This document shows positions 44,008 through 53,268 of a DNA stretch of 64,000 bases, in pieces (within the stretch, counting starts at the first letter, position 1; every line of letters starts with the position of its first letter). This DNA comes from an uncultured Tateyamaria sp. (GTDB lineage Bacteria > Pseudomonadota > Alphaproteobacteria > Rhodobacterales > Rhodobacteraceae). The stretch lies in NCBI RefSeq assembly GCF_947503705.1, contig NZ_CANNES010000003.1:310001-374000 (forward strand). The letters run 5' to 3'. The position numbers and the translations under genes were made by a program. Below the pieces are notes generated by a model. That model saw only the letters and a program-made list of their open reading frames with translations. It was not told the DNA's origin and ran no database searches.

Positions 44008-45195
44008 ATGAGCGACAATTGGAAACCGCGCACCCGCGCCGTGCATGGCGGCACCCGCCGCAGTCAGTATGGCGAGGTGAGCGAGGCGATTTTCCTGACC
44101 CAAGGGTTTGTTTACGACAGCGCCGAGGCCGCAGAGGCGCGGTTTAACGAGGCTGGACCGGATGAGTTCATCTATGCCCGCTATGGCAACCCGACTGTGC
44201 GGATGTTCGAGGAACGCATGGCGCTGCTGGAAGGGGCCGAAGATGCCTTTGCCACCGCCTCCGGTATGGCGGCTGTCTCTGGCGCGCTGGCGGCGATGCT
44301 CAAGGCGGGCGACCGCGTGGTGTCGGCGCGCGCCCTCTTTGGCTCGTGCCTCTATGTGCTGGAAGAGATACTCACCCGCTACGGGGTCGAGGTGGAATTT
44401 GTGGATGGCACCGATCTGGCCGCATGGGAGGCTGCGATCACCCCCGGCACGCGGGCGGTATTTTTCGAATCCCTCTCCAACCCCACTCTGGAAGTTGTTG
44501 ATATTCAGTCGGTTTCCGCACTGGCGCACAAGGTCGGCGCGACTGTCCTAGTCGACAATGTCTTTGCCACGCCCGTCTTTTCCAATGCCATCGCCCAAGG
44601 GGCCGATGTGGTGATTTATTCCACAACCAAACATGTGGACGGGCAGGGCCGCGCCTTGGGCGGTGTGATCATGGGCACCGAAGAATTCATCCGCAAGACG
44701 GTTGAACCTTACATGAAACATACAGGCGGTTCGATGTCGCCTTTCACCGCCTGGGTAATGCTCAAGGGGCTTGAAACGATGGAGCTGCGCGTGCGCGCCC
44801 AGGCGGCCACAGCCCAAAAGCTGGCGCAGGTATTGCACGGGCATGACGCCCTGTCTCGCGTGATTTACCCTGGCCATCCAAGCCATGCGCAAAACGGTCT
44901 GATACAGACCCAGATGGGGGGCAAGGGCGGCACCGTTTTGTCGCTGGACCTCAAAGGCGGGCAGGCGGCTGCGTTTGCCTTTCTCAACGCGCTGACGATC
45001 CCAGTGATTTCCAACAATCTGGGCGATGCCAAGTCGATCCTGACCCATCCTGCGACCACCACTCACCAGCGGCTGCCGCAGGATCAAAAGGATCTGTTGG
45101 GCATTACGCCGGGGCTGGTTCGGATGTCGGTGGGTATCGAGGATGCAGATGACCTGGTAGCCGATGTGCTGCAAGCGCTTGAGAAAGCGGGCTAA
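44008..45195 (+). CDS. metZ: O-succinylhomoserine sulfhydrylase
   Basis: A 395-residue PLP enzyme of the Cys/Met metabolism family. The PLP lysine is Lys208 in YSTTKHVDGQGRALGG; YARYGNPTVRMFEERMALLEGAE and the substrate-site region VFFESLSNPTLEVVDI are also present. It makes homocysteine from O-succinylhomoserine and sulfide. MetZ identity (over MetY or MetB) is supported by the MetZ-like GDRVVSARALFGSCLYVLEEILTRYGVEVEFVDG stretch (partly) and the SAM-II element. The start has GGAG 10 bases before ATG. folE2 follows 157 bases later. Confidence 0.93.
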   Translation: MSDNWKPRTRAVHGGTRRSQYGEVSEAIFLTQGFVYDSAEAAEARFNEAGPDEFIYARYGNPTVRMFEERMALLEGAEDAFATASGMAAVSGALAAMLKAGDRVVSARALFGSCLYVLEEILTRYGVEVEFVDGTDLAAWEAAITPGTRAVFFESLSNPTLEVVDIQSVSALAHKVGATVLVDNVFATPVFSNAIAQGADVVIYSTTKHVDGQGRALGGVIMGTEEFIRKTVEPYMKHTGGSMSPFTAWVMLKGLETMELRVRAQAATAQKLAQVLHGHDALSRVIYPGHPSHAQNGLIQTQMGGKGGTVLSLDLKGGQAAAFAFLNALTIPVISNNLGDAKSILTHPATTTHQRLPQDQKDLLGITPGLVRMSVGIEDADDLVADVLQALEKAG

Positions 45196-45212
45196 AATAC
45201 AGAGCCGGGCAG

Positions 45213-45231
45213 GGTGCTGCCTGTTTCTGTC
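45213..45231 (+). terminator. Possible weak terminator after metZ
   Basis: A short stem GGCAG/CTGCC with a small loop lies within about 20 bases of the metZ stop and is followed by TGTTTCTG. It is weak, with only five pairs. Confidence 0.4.
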
Positions 45232-45352
45232 AGTATCCTTGGCGCAATGTCATCCATATTTCAAAGCAACACGTATATGTTAGCAATGATGGACTTGTCC
45301 GGCGGCGCACCTACATGCTGTCCAGACGTAAAAAAGAAAGGGGGGCTACTTT

Positions 45353-46456
45353 ATGAACATTCATACGCCCGACATCACCGCAATACCCGAACGCGACGAG
45401 GCAGAGGCCGCGCTGAATTTACTCCGCCGCTGGGCCAACGCCGCCAGCACAACCGAAATTCTTGAACTTGACCCATCGGTCGCGCGGCTGGTGCCGGGCG
45501 GCGAAGGGGTCGAGTATCCAGCCTTTGAACGCACATATCCAGAGGCCTTCAAAGTCGATGGCGCCTACAAGGACACGCTGCCCGACCTGCAAAATGGCCC
45601 GTCAAGCCTGATCCGCGGTGCCAAGCAACAGATCCAGCACGTGGGCATCTCGAACTTCCGCCTTCCGCTGCGGGTCGAGACGCGCTCTGGCGAGGCGCTG
45701 ACGCTCGAAACATCAGTGACCGGCACTGTCAGCCTTGAAGCGGACAAGAAGGGCATCAACATGTCCCGCATCATGCGCTCCTTCTACAAACACGCTGGTG
45801 AAACCTTCAGCTTTGAAGTGATTGAGGCCGCGCTTGACGATTACAAAACCGACCTGGAAAGCTTTGATGCGCGCATCCAGATGCGTTTCAGCTTCCCGAT
45901 GCAGGTCGAAAGTTTGCGCTCGGGCTTGTCGGGCTACCAATACTACGACATTGCGCTGGAACTGGTTGAGCAGGCGGGCGTGCGCAAAAAGATCATGCAT
46001 CTCGACTATGTCTATTCCTCAACTTGCCCGTGCTCGCTGGAACTCAGCGAACATGCCCGCGCGACGCGGGGGCAGTTGGCGACACCTCATTCGCAGCGCT
46101 CGGTTGCGCGGGTGTCAGTTGTGCTTGAGGATGACGCCGATTGCCTGTGGTTCGAGGATCTGATTGAGGCATGCCGCCGCGCGGTACCGACCGAAACGCA
46201 AGTGATGGTCAAGCGGGAAGACGAGCAAGCCTTTGCAGAGTTGAACGCTGCCAACCCGATCTTTGTCGAAGATGCTGCGCGCCTGTTTTGCCAGCAATTG
46301 TTGGCAGACGTGCGCATCGGCGACTTTCGCGTTGTGGCCAGCCATCAGGAAAGCCTGCACAGCCACGACGCCGTGTCGGTCCTGACCGAAGGCGAGACCT
46401 TTGCCAATGAGAGCATCGATCCAAAGATGTTCGCGACCCTGTTCCACGTCGGCTAA
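45353..46456 (+). CDS. folE2: GTP cyclohydrolase FolE2 (type IB)
   Basis: A 367-residue GTP cyclohydrolase IB, giving 7,8-dihydroneopterin triphosphate for folate and queuosine paths. Recognisable blocks are GISNFRLPLRVETRSGE, KGINMSRIMRSFYKHAGETF, FDARIQMRFSF, and CPCSLELSEHARATRGQLATPHSQRS with the metal-binding CPCS cysteine motif. Length is usual for FolE2. The start is ATG at 45353 with a GAAAGGGGGGC site. I found no typical Zur operator in the 157-base upstream region. Confidence 0.95.
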   Translation: MNIHTPDITAIPERDEAEAALNLLRRWANAASTTEILELDPSVARLVPGGEGVEYPAFERTYPEAFKVDGAYKDTLPDLQNGPSSLIRGAKQQIQHVGISNFRLPLRVETRSGEALTLETSVTGTVSLEADKKGINMSRIMRSFYKHAGETFSFEVIEAALDDYKTDLESFDARIQMRFSFPMQVESLRSGLSGYQYYDIALELVEQAGVRKKIMHLDYVYSSTCPCSLELSEHARATRGQLATPHSQRSVARVSVVLEDDADCLWFEDLIEACRRAVPTETQVMVKREDEQAFAELNAANPIFVEDAARLFCQQLLADVRIGDFRVVASHQESLHSHDAVSVLTEGETFANESIDPKMFATLFHVG

Positions 46457-46469
46457 ATCTCAACCGTGG

Positions 46470-46498
46470 GGCGGAGGACACCTCCGCCTTACGGGGAT
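46470..46498. repeat. Intergenic repeat family B, copy 2 (hairpin)
   Basis: GGCGGAGG-ACA-CCTCCGCC (46470-46488) followed by TTACGGGGAT is the reverse-orientation partner of the copy at 33931-33958; both carry CCCCGTAAGGCGGA on one strand. It lies just after folE2. Confidence 0.65.
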
Positions 46499-46523
46499 CA
46501 CGAAGACAGTCGCGTCCAAATTC

Positions 46524-46568
46524 TCTGTTCCAATAAATCCCGGGGGAGGCCGAAGGCCGGGGGCAGCA
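46524..46568. repeat. Intergenic repeat family A, copy 3
   Basis: CTGTTCCAATAAATCCCGGG continues GGAGGCCGAAGGCCGGGGGCAGCA. GGCC-GAA-GGCC is an internal hairpin. It matches the family A pattern and lies between folE2 and the DUF1992 gene, near the family B copy. Confidence 0.7.
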
Positions 46569-46604
46569 CATCAAACCCGTGTCCGTAACGCAATCCGCAA
46601 AACG

Positions 46605-46931
46605 CTAGGACAAGAACCGCCGCCGCGCTTCCCGCGCGATGTTGTAGCGCAGTTCGAGGTCCGCAATCTTGGCGCTTTGCGCTTTGCGTTCGCCCGCATC
46701 CGCAAGGTCCTGATACCGCCGCCGTGCCGCGTCCAACGCCTGCTTTAGCTTGAACTCTTCCGGCACGACGCCCGCCTCGACCATCATCCGCATACCCGCG
46801 CTTTGCCCGGCATCCTCATGTGCCGAACGGTAGGGCAGCGGCTTGCCTTCCCCCTTCAACCCGCTCAGCCCACCGGTGGCCTGAGTTTTGGCGATCTGGC
46901 GTTCCACGAGGTTGCGCAGCGATCTCAGCAT
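46605..46931 (-). CDS. DUF1992 protein (DnaJ-C28-like conserved domain)
   Basis: A 108-residue protein, mostly helical and basic. GGLSGLKGEGKPLPYRSA is the conserved DUF1992 core, followed by GMRMMVEAGVVPEEFKLK and a coiled helix to RRRFLS. Function unknown. It is downstream of valS by 41 bases on the minus strand but reads in the same direction, so valS is upstream of it in the transcript. Confidence 0.88.
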   Translation of the reverse strand: MLRSLRNLVERQIAKTQATGGLSGLKGEGKPLPYRSAHEDAGQSAGMRMMVEAGVVPEEFKLKQALDAARRRYQDLADAGERKAQSAKIADLELRYNIAREARRRFLS

Positions 46932-46972
46932 GGCTTGATCCTATCAAACGGGCCGCACTTCGCCAAGCCGGC

Positions 46973-49900
46973 TCAGCCCAGTTCCTGCAACCGGGCCAGT
47001 GCCTCTTTCAATTTGCCTTCTTCCTCTTCGCGCGCGGCGAGGTTGGCTTGCGTCTCAGCGACCACTTCCGCGGGCGCACTCTCGGCGAATTTTGGGTTCT
47101 TGAGCCGTCCGCGCAATCCGCCCAGTTCCTTGGCCAATTTGCCCAAGGTCTTTTCGAGCCGCGCGATTTCTTCTGCCACGTCAATCACCCCATCCAGCGG
47201 CAGACCAAAGCGCCCGCCAGACAGGCCCAGTGTCACAGTGCCTTTGGGGAATTCGTCCACTTCGCTGAGGTCCGTGATCCGGGCTAGCGCATTGAACGCT
47301 GTCACGTTGGCATCCCACGCTGCGCGGGCTTGATCGTTCAGGCCGACGACGACCATCGGAATGCGCGCCCCTGCGGGCACATGCATTTGCGCACGGGCCG
47401 AGCGGATGGCGTCGATCGCACCGGTGACCCAGCCCAGTTCAGCGTCCGCAGCAGGATCGGCCAGATCGGCGGCTGTGTACTCGGGCCAGTCGGCGTGGAT
47501 CAGTTGTTTGGGTCGTGCCTTTTGGCCCCAAAGCTCTTCGGTGATGAAGGGCATGATGGGGTGCAACAGGATGAGGCATTGATCAAGGCCCCATGCATAG
47601 ACCGCCTGCGTTTCCGCTTTTTCCGCATCGGTGCCGTTCTCGAAAATTGGCTTTGTCAGTTCGATGTACCAGTCGCAGAACGTGCCCCAGACAAAGGCAT
47701 ACAGCGCGCTCGCCGCGTCGTTGAAGCGATACTCGGCGAGAGCGGCATCAACGGTCTCGCGGGTACGCGCAATCTCGCCCTTGATCCAGCGGTTGGGCGT
47801 GAGTGTCCCCGCGGGGACAACATCGCTATGGGCGATGTCAAAAGTGCCGTTACGCTCGCCAAAGCTGGCCGCGTTCCAAAGCTTTGTACCGAAATTCCGG
47901 TAGCCCGCGATGCGCTGGGTGTCGAGTTTGAGGGTGCCGCCGAGGCTCGCCATAGCAGCAGAGGCAAACCGCAGCGCGTCGGCGCCGTATTCGTCAATCA
48001 GGTCGAGCGGGTCCACGACATTGCCGGTGGATTTCGACATTTTCTTGCCTTTGGCGTCGCGCACGAGGCCATGCAAGTACACGGTATCAAAGGGTTTTTC
48101 GTCCACAACAGCCAGTTGCATCATCATCATGCGGGCCACCCAGAAGAACAGGATGTCCTGACCGGTGATGAGGTCGGAGGTGGGGAAATACTTTTTCAGT
48201 TCAGGCGTGTCCTCAGGCCAGCCGAGGGTGCCGATGGGCCAAAGGCCGGATGAGAACCACGTGTCTAGGACGTCGGGGTCGCGGGCAATGTTTACCAAGC
48301 TCAACGGGTAAGGGCCGTCACCCCATCCGCCACTTGCGGCTGAGGGCAAAGGTTCCCTTCTCCCATCGGCCGTGTCTTCGATACTCTGGATGCCAACTTC
48401 CACTCCGGAACCGAGTAGGCTTTCATAGTATTGTTTCGCAAGTAACAACGCCTGTTCTTCATTGGGCGCACAAAACTGCTTGCCAAGCATGTCAATCGTT
48501 TCGCCGTTTTTGTCGACGCTGGGTCCAAACCAAACAGGAACCTGATGGCCCCACCACAATTGGCGCGAGATGCACCATGGCTCGATATTTTCCAGCCAGT
48601 GAAAGTACACCTTTTCGCCACTTTCGGGCATGATTTTCACGTCGCCGTTCCGCACCGCATCCAAAGCGGGGCCAACGATCTTGTCTGTGTCCACAAACCA
48701 TTGATCCGTGAGCAACGGCTCAATCACCACTTTTGAGCGGTCGCCATAGGGCTGCATGATCGGTTTGTTTTCGACCATGGGGCGGGTGTCGGTGACCTCG
48801 TTCCCGTCGTCGTCCGTTGTCGTGAACGTCTCCATCACGGCCAAGCCTTCGGCGGTGATGTCGGCCACCACGCGCTTGCGCGCCTCGAACCGGTCGAGGC
48901 CGCGATATTCTTCGGGCACCATATTCATCGCCGCGATCATGGCCTCGTCGAAGTCCTGTTCGCCATTGGCGATGGCCTGGGCCACGGCGGCCTCTTCGGC
49001 GTAGGGCTTGCCATCGGCCCGCATGTTCGCGCGCGTGTCCATCAGGTTGTACATCGGGATGTTGCCGCGCTTGGCCACCTGATAGTCGTTGAAGTCATGC
49101 GCGCCGGTGATTTTCACCGCACCGGACCCGAAATCCTTGTCTGGATATTCATCCGTAATGATCGGGATCAGGCGGCGATGTTCTTTTGGCCCAACCGGGA
49201 TTTCACAGAGTTTTCCGATGATTGGCGCGTAACGCTCATCCGATGGATGAACGGCAACAGCGCCGTCGCCCAACATGGTTTCGGGTCGCGTGGTCGCGAT
49301 GGAGATATAGTCGCGCTCTTCCTCAAGCGTGACGTTCCCGTCCTCGTCCTTTTCGACATAGGTATAGGTCTCACCGCCCGCCAGCGGGTATTTGAAGTGC
49401 CACATATGGCCCGGCGTTTCGATATTTTCGACCTCAAGATCGGAAATCGCTGTCTCGAAATGCGGGTCCCAATTGACCAGACGCTTGCCGCGATAGATCA
49501 GGCCCTTGTTGTACATCTCAACAAAGACTTTGATGACCGCGTCGTGAAAGTTGCCTTCGTTCCCTGCGGGCGCTCCGGGGGCGCCGGACATGGTAAACGC
49601 CTCGCGGGACCAGTCGCAGGAGGCGCCCAGGCGCTTGAGTTGTGACACGATGGTGCCGCCGCTCTCTGCCTTCCATTCCCAGATTTTCTGGGTGAAGGCC
49701 TCGCGCCCCAGTTCAGTTCGTGTGGGTTGCTGTTGCTCGGCCAGCCGCCGCTCGACCACCATTTGCGTCGCGATGCCTGCGTGGTCGGTGCCGGGCTGCC
49801 AGAGCGTGTCGAACCCGCGCATCCGGTGCCAGCGTACCAGCACGTCCTGCAACGTGTTGTTGAAGGCGTGGCCCATATGCAGGACGCCAGTGACATTCGG

Positions 49901-50029
49901 GGGCGGGATCATGATGGAATAGGTGTCGTCGCGCGACGCGTTTGCGCCGGCGGCAAAACACCCCTTTGCTTCCCAGTCTGCGTAAATGCGCGCCTCAACC
50001 TCGGACGCGTTGAATTTTCCCAGTGCCAT
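46973..50029 (-). CDS. valS: Valine-tRNA ligase with a local insertion
   Basis: A 1,018-residue class I synthetase. The HIGH-type motif is [14 protein letters not shown] (42-55); the KMSKS motif is [14 protein letters not shown] at about 658-672. Editing-domain blocks ([19 protein letters not shown]) and the C-terminal tRNA-binding coiled coil ([17 protein letters not shown]) are present. Residues about 547-577 ([20 protein letters not shown] and onward) are an extra segment just before [15 protein letters not shown]; most ValS proteins have a much shorter linker here. The ATG at 50029 is natural. It is divergent from a DUF3592 gene. Confidence 0.96.
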   Translation of the reverse strand: MALGKFNASEVEARIYADWEAKGCFAAGANASRDDTYSIMIPPPNVTGVLHMGHAFNNTLQDVLVRWHRMRGFDTLWQPGTDHAGIATQMVVERRLAEQQQPTRTELGREAFTQKIWEWKAESGGTIVSQLKRLGASCDWSREAFTMSGAPGAPAGNEGNFHDAVIKVFVEMYNKGLIYRGKRLVNWDPHFETAISDLEVENIETPGHMWHFKYPLAGGETYTYVEKDEDGNVTLEEERDYISIATTRPETMLGDGAVAVHPSDERYAPIIGKLCEIPVGPKEHRRLIPIITDEYPDKDFGSGAVKITGAHDFNDYQVAKRGNIPMYNLMDTRANMRADGKPYAEEAAVAQAIANGEQDFDEAMIAAMNMVPEEYRGLDRFEARKRVVADITAEGLAVMETFTTTDDDGNEVTDTRPMVENKPIMQPYGDRSKVVIEPLLTDQWFVDTDKIVGPALDAVRNGDVKIMPESGEKVYFHWLENIEPWCISRQLWWGHQVPVWFGPSVDKNGETIDMLGKQFCAPNEEQALLLAKQYYESLLGSGVEVGIQSIEDTADGRREPLPSAASGGWGDGPYPLSLVNIARDPDVLDTWFSSGLWPIGTLGWPEDTPELKKYFPTSDLITGQDILFFWVARMMMMQLAVVDEKPFDTVYLHGLVRDAKGKKMSKSTGNVVDPLDLIDEYGADALRFASAAMASLGGTLKLDTQRIAGYRNFGTKLWNAASFGERNGTFDIAHSDVVPAGTLTPNRWIKGEIARTRETVDAALAEYRFNDAASALYAFVWGTFCDWYIELTKPIFENGTDAEKAETQAVYAWGLDQCLILLHPIMPFITEELWGQKARPKQLIHADWPEYTAADLADPAADAELGWVTGAIDAIRSARAQMHVPAGARIPMVVVGLNDQARAAWDANVTAFNALARITDLSEVDEFPKGTVTLGLSGGRFGLPLDGVIDVAEEIARLEKTLGKLAKELGGLRGRLKNPKFAESAPAEVVAETQANLAAREEEEGKLKEALARLQELG

Positions 50030-50128
50030 GGCCCACGGCCCCCTTGCTTGCTTGGGCGCTGAGATAGCGGGGCGAGGGGGTGAAGGAAAGGGGTTTTGGG
50101 TCTGTGCGGCCTGCGCTAATTAACGGGA

Positions 50129-50887
50129 ATGGATGATTTGACGCATGGGCCTGCGCCCGGGTTCTGGGGGATGCTGTGGCGGGTTGGCGGTGCGCTGCCC
50201 TTTGTTCTGGCCGTGATAACGGTCGTCGCGAGCGGTGTCAGTTTCAGCAATCTACGCGATGGGTTGGCGTTCGAGACGCGCGGTGTCGAAACGCGCGCCG
50301 AAATCATCGAGCGCTATAGCAAGCAAGTCAGGCGCGATGATCGTACCGAGACCGAATATTATGTGCGCTATGAATACTTTGCTGAAGGGGCCACGCAACA
50401 GGCACGGGCCAAGGTGTCGCGCAGCGAATACGAGGCGATAGTGGTCGGAACACCGCGCACCGTGCGCTATGTTCAGGATCAACCGCGAAAGGTCGAATTC
50501 CGCATTGGTAAAACCATGAAAGAGGGTCGGACAACCCGTTGGATTGCTCTGGCCCTTGGGCTTGCGACCTTGGCCGCAATTTGGTGGAAGGGGGGCCGTG
50601 CAGTTGATGCCATCCGGGCCCGGAAATTCGGGGCGATTGAGCGGGTGACTGTCCTGGATGTATTGGTACATCAACACAAGAATTCCACCAGCTACCAATT
50701 GCAGTGGTTCGACAAGAACGGTGACATCGCAACCAGTCTCTCATCGTCTGGCCGCAGCCGTTACGATCCCTATCCCAAGCACGCCAGTGTCGAGATTTAT
50801 CGCGGTGCAAAAGGGCGGGCCTGGTGGATCGGCGACGTAGGCCCCCGGAGCGAACACCCACCCGTGCCGGATGCGGGCAAGTCCTAG
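50129..50887 (+). CDS. DUF3592 membrane protein
   Basis: A 252-residue protein. One membrane helix is at about 18-38 and another at 135-152. Between them is a beta-rich domain beginning AFETRGVETRAEIIERYSKQ and including YYVRYEYFAEG and PRTVRYVQDQPRKVEF, the DUF3592 signature. A second beta-rich segment follows (TSYQLQWFDKNGD). Function unknown. It is 83 bases upstream of the CoxL-like gene in the same orientation. Confidence 0.83.
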   Translation: MDDLTHGPAPGFWGMLWRVGGALPFVLAVITVVASGVSFSNLRDGLAFETRGVETRAEIIERYSKQVRRDDRTETEYYVRYEYFAEGATQQARAKVSRSEYEAIVVGTPRTVRYVQDQPRKVEFRIGKTMKEGRTTRWIALALGLATLAAIWWKGGRAVDAIRARKFGAIERVTVLDVLVHQHKNSTSYQLQWFDKNGDIATSLSSSGRSRYDPYPKHASVEIYRGAKGRAWWIGDVGPRSEHPPVPDAGKS

Positions 50888-50970
50888 TCGTTTCTGCCTC
50901 TGGACACTGGCCCTCAAGCCGCTAGGTTCGCACCTAACCAAACGTCCCTCCAGCCTCAGGAGTTACCCCC

Positions 50971-53268
50971 ATGGAAAAGTTCGGAAAAAGCCAGCCTGTC
51001 AAGCGCACCGAAGACGTTCGTTTTCTGACGGGCGAGGGTCGTTATGTGGACGACATCGCGCCCGCAAGCGCCTTGCAGACTTTTGTCTTTCGCTCGCCAG
51101 TGGCCCATGCGGTGATCACTGCGCTGGATGTGAGCGACGCACGGGACGCCAACGGCGTGCACGCCGTTTATACCGTTACCGACCTTGAGGCGGCGGGCCT
51201 CAAGATCGGAATGCGCGGCGCCACGGTCCCAAACCGTGATGGCACCGACGGGGCGGCGCCGATGCGTCCGGTTCTGGCCAAGGATCGCTTGCGCTTTGTG
51301 GGCGAGCCTGTGGCCGTGGTCGTCGCCGATACATTGGCCCACGCCCGTGATGCGGCCGAGATGATCATGCTTGATTACGACGATTTGCCCGCCAAGATGG
51401 ACATCGACGCAGGTGGCGAGACGATCCACCCCGAAGCCTCCGACAACGTCGCCTATGACTGGCATATGGGCGACGAGGCGGCGACAAACGCCGCCTTTGA
51501 GGCCGCGGCCAAGGTGGTCAGCCTCGACGTGAGCGACAACCGTATTATCGTGAACTCGATGGAGCCGCGCGGCTGTTATGCCGAGCCTGAGGGCGACCGC
51601 ATCCACGTTGCGATCAACGGTCAAGGCGTCTGGGGCCCTAAGGACCAGCTGGCCGAGGTTCTGGACATACCCGCCGACGATATCCGCGTCACCAATCCCG
51701 ATACGGGCGGCGGGTTCGGCATGAAGGGGATGATGTATCCGGAATATTTCGTTCTGGCGCACGCCGCCCGCGACTTGGGTCGCCCTGTGCGCTGGATGTC
51801 AGAGCGGACCGAGGCGATGCTGAGCGACAATGCAGGCCGCGATCTGACCTCTCTGACCGAACTCGCCTTTGACGAGAACAACAAGATCACCGCCTACCGC
51901 GTTCTGAACAAGGCAAATATGGGGGCCTATAATTCGCAATTCGCGCAGGCCATCCAGACGGCCCTGTTCAGCAAGGTTTTGATGGGCGTTTACGATGTGC
52001 AGACCACTTATTTGCGCTCTGTCGGCTATTACACCAATACCACGCAGGTAGACGCCTATCGCGGGGCGGGCCGCCCCGAGGCGATCTATATCCTTGAGCG
52101 GGCCATGGACCGGGCCGCGCGCGAATTGGGTGTTGACCCGCTGGAACTGCGCCGCATCAACTTTATCAAGCCCGATCAGTTTCCTTATGTCACAGCCACT
52201 GGCGAGACCTATGACGTGGGCGATTTCAACAAAGTGTTGCGCCGGGCCGAGGTCGAGGCGGACCTGGCCGGTTTCGCTGCGCGCAAGGAGGCGGACGCGG
52301 ACAAGGGACTGCTGCGCGGTCTTGGCCTGTGCTATTACATCGAAAGCATTTTGGGCGATCCGTCAGAGACGACCAAAGTGGAATATACCGATGAGGGCCG
52401 TGTGAACATTTATGTAGGCACGCAATCGAACGGGCAGGGGCATGAAACGGTCTATGCCCAGTTCCTGAGCGATCAAACTGGCATTCCGGCGGACATGATC
52501 GACGTGGTCCAGGGTGACAGTGACAAGATCAAGGTGGGCGGCGGCACTGGCGGCTCGCGTTCGGTCACAGTGCAGAACAACGCGACAGTCTACACGGTCG
52601 AGGCGATGACCGAAGCCTTTACCGACTTCCTGGCGGATGAGATGGGCGTACCCGCCTCCGACATCAGCTTTGACGATGAGCGGTTCCGGGCAGATGGGTC
52701 GAACATGACACCCACCATGCTGGAGGTCGCCGAGATGGCCCGCGAAAAGGGGCGCGATGACCTGCTTGTTCATGAACGCCGCGTCACTCTGGCTGCACGC
52801 AGCTATCCCAATGGCTGCCATGTTTCAGAGGTCGTGATCGACCCCGACACCGGAGTGACAACCTGCGACCGCTATACTGTCGTTGACGATTTTGGTAATC
52901 TTATCAACCCGATGCTGGCCGAAGGGCAGGTGCATGGCGGTGTTGTTCAGGGCATCGGTCAGGCGCTGACCGAGCACGTGATTTTTGACGAAGACGGCCA
53001 ATTGCTCACGGCAACGTTCATGGACTACGCCTTGCCGCGCGCTGACGACGTTCCCATGATTGGGTTCACAAGCGAACCGGTTCCGTCGACGGCCAATGTC
53101 ATGGGCATGAAGGGCTGCGGCGAGGCGGGCACGGTCGGAGCGTTGGCTGCGGTGTCCAACGCGGTGCAGGACGCGCTATGGGAGCGCGGTGTGCGCCAGG
53201 CGGATATGCCTTTCACACCGTCAAAGGTATGGGAACTGATCGGGGATGTTGCGGTCGCGGCTGAATAA
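50971..53268 (+). CDS. Xanthine dehydrogenase-family molybdopterin-binding subunit (CoxL form II-like), orphan
   Basis: A 765-residue molybdenum hydroxylase large subunit. It opens VKRTEDVRFLTGEGRYVDDI and carries PDTGGGFGMKG and the active-site loop AYRGAGR (361-367). Form I aerobic CO dehydrogenases have AYRCSFR; the Cys is absent here, so this is form II (BMS-like), for which CO oxidation is doubtful. Conserved cofactor segments YVGTQSNGQGHETVYAQ and GMKGCGEAGTVGA (with the catalytic Glu in the latter) are intact. There are no CoxM (FAD) or CoxS (2Fe-2S) genes beside it, and the next gene overlaps it by 23 bases. Substrate unknown. Confidence 0.88.
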   Translation: MEKFGKSQPVKRTEDVRFLTGEGRYVDDIAPASALQTFVFRSPVAHAVITALDVSDARDANGVHAVYTVTDLEAAGLKIGMRGATVPNRDGTDGAAPMRPVLAKDRLRFVGEPVAVVVADTLAHARDAAEMIMLDYDDLPAKMDIDAGGETIHPEASDNVAYDWHMGDEAATNAAFEAAAKVVSLDVSDNRIIVNSMEPRGCYAEPEGDRIHVAINGQGVWGPKDQLAEVLDIPADDIRVTNPDTGGGFGMKGMMYPEYFVLAHAARDLGRPVRWMSERTEAMLSDNAGRDLTSLTELAFDENNKITAYRVLNKANMGAYNSQFAQAIQTALFSKVLMGVYDVQTTYLRSVGYYTNTTQVDAYRGAGRPEAIYILERAMDRAARELGVDPLELRRINFIKPDQFPYVTATGETYDVGDFNKVLRRAEVEADLAGFAARKEADADKGLLRGLGLCYYIESILGDPSETTKVEYTDEGRVNIYVGTQSNGQGHETVYAQFLSDQTGIPADMIDVVQGDSDKIKVGGGTGGSRSVTVQNNATVYTVEAMTEAFTDFLADEMGVPASDISFDDERFRADGSNMTPTMLEVAEMAREKGRDDLLVHERRVTLAARSYPNGCHVSEVVIDPDTGVTTCDRYTVVDDFGNLINPMLAEGQVHGGVVQGIGQALTEHVIFDEDGQLLTATFMDYALPRADDVPMIGFTSEPVPSTANVMGMKGCGEAGTVGALAAVSNAVQDALWERGVRQADMPFTPSKVWELIGDVAVAAE

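Noticed and set aside
45196-45352. Possible Zur operator before folE2
   Set aside because: ACGTATATGTTAGCAATG lacks the symmetric ATGTTATAACAT-type core.
50971-53268. Aerobic carbon-monoxide dehydrogenase (form I)
   Set aside because: The active-site loop is AYRGAGR, not AYRCSFR, and no CoxM/CoxS genes are adjacent.
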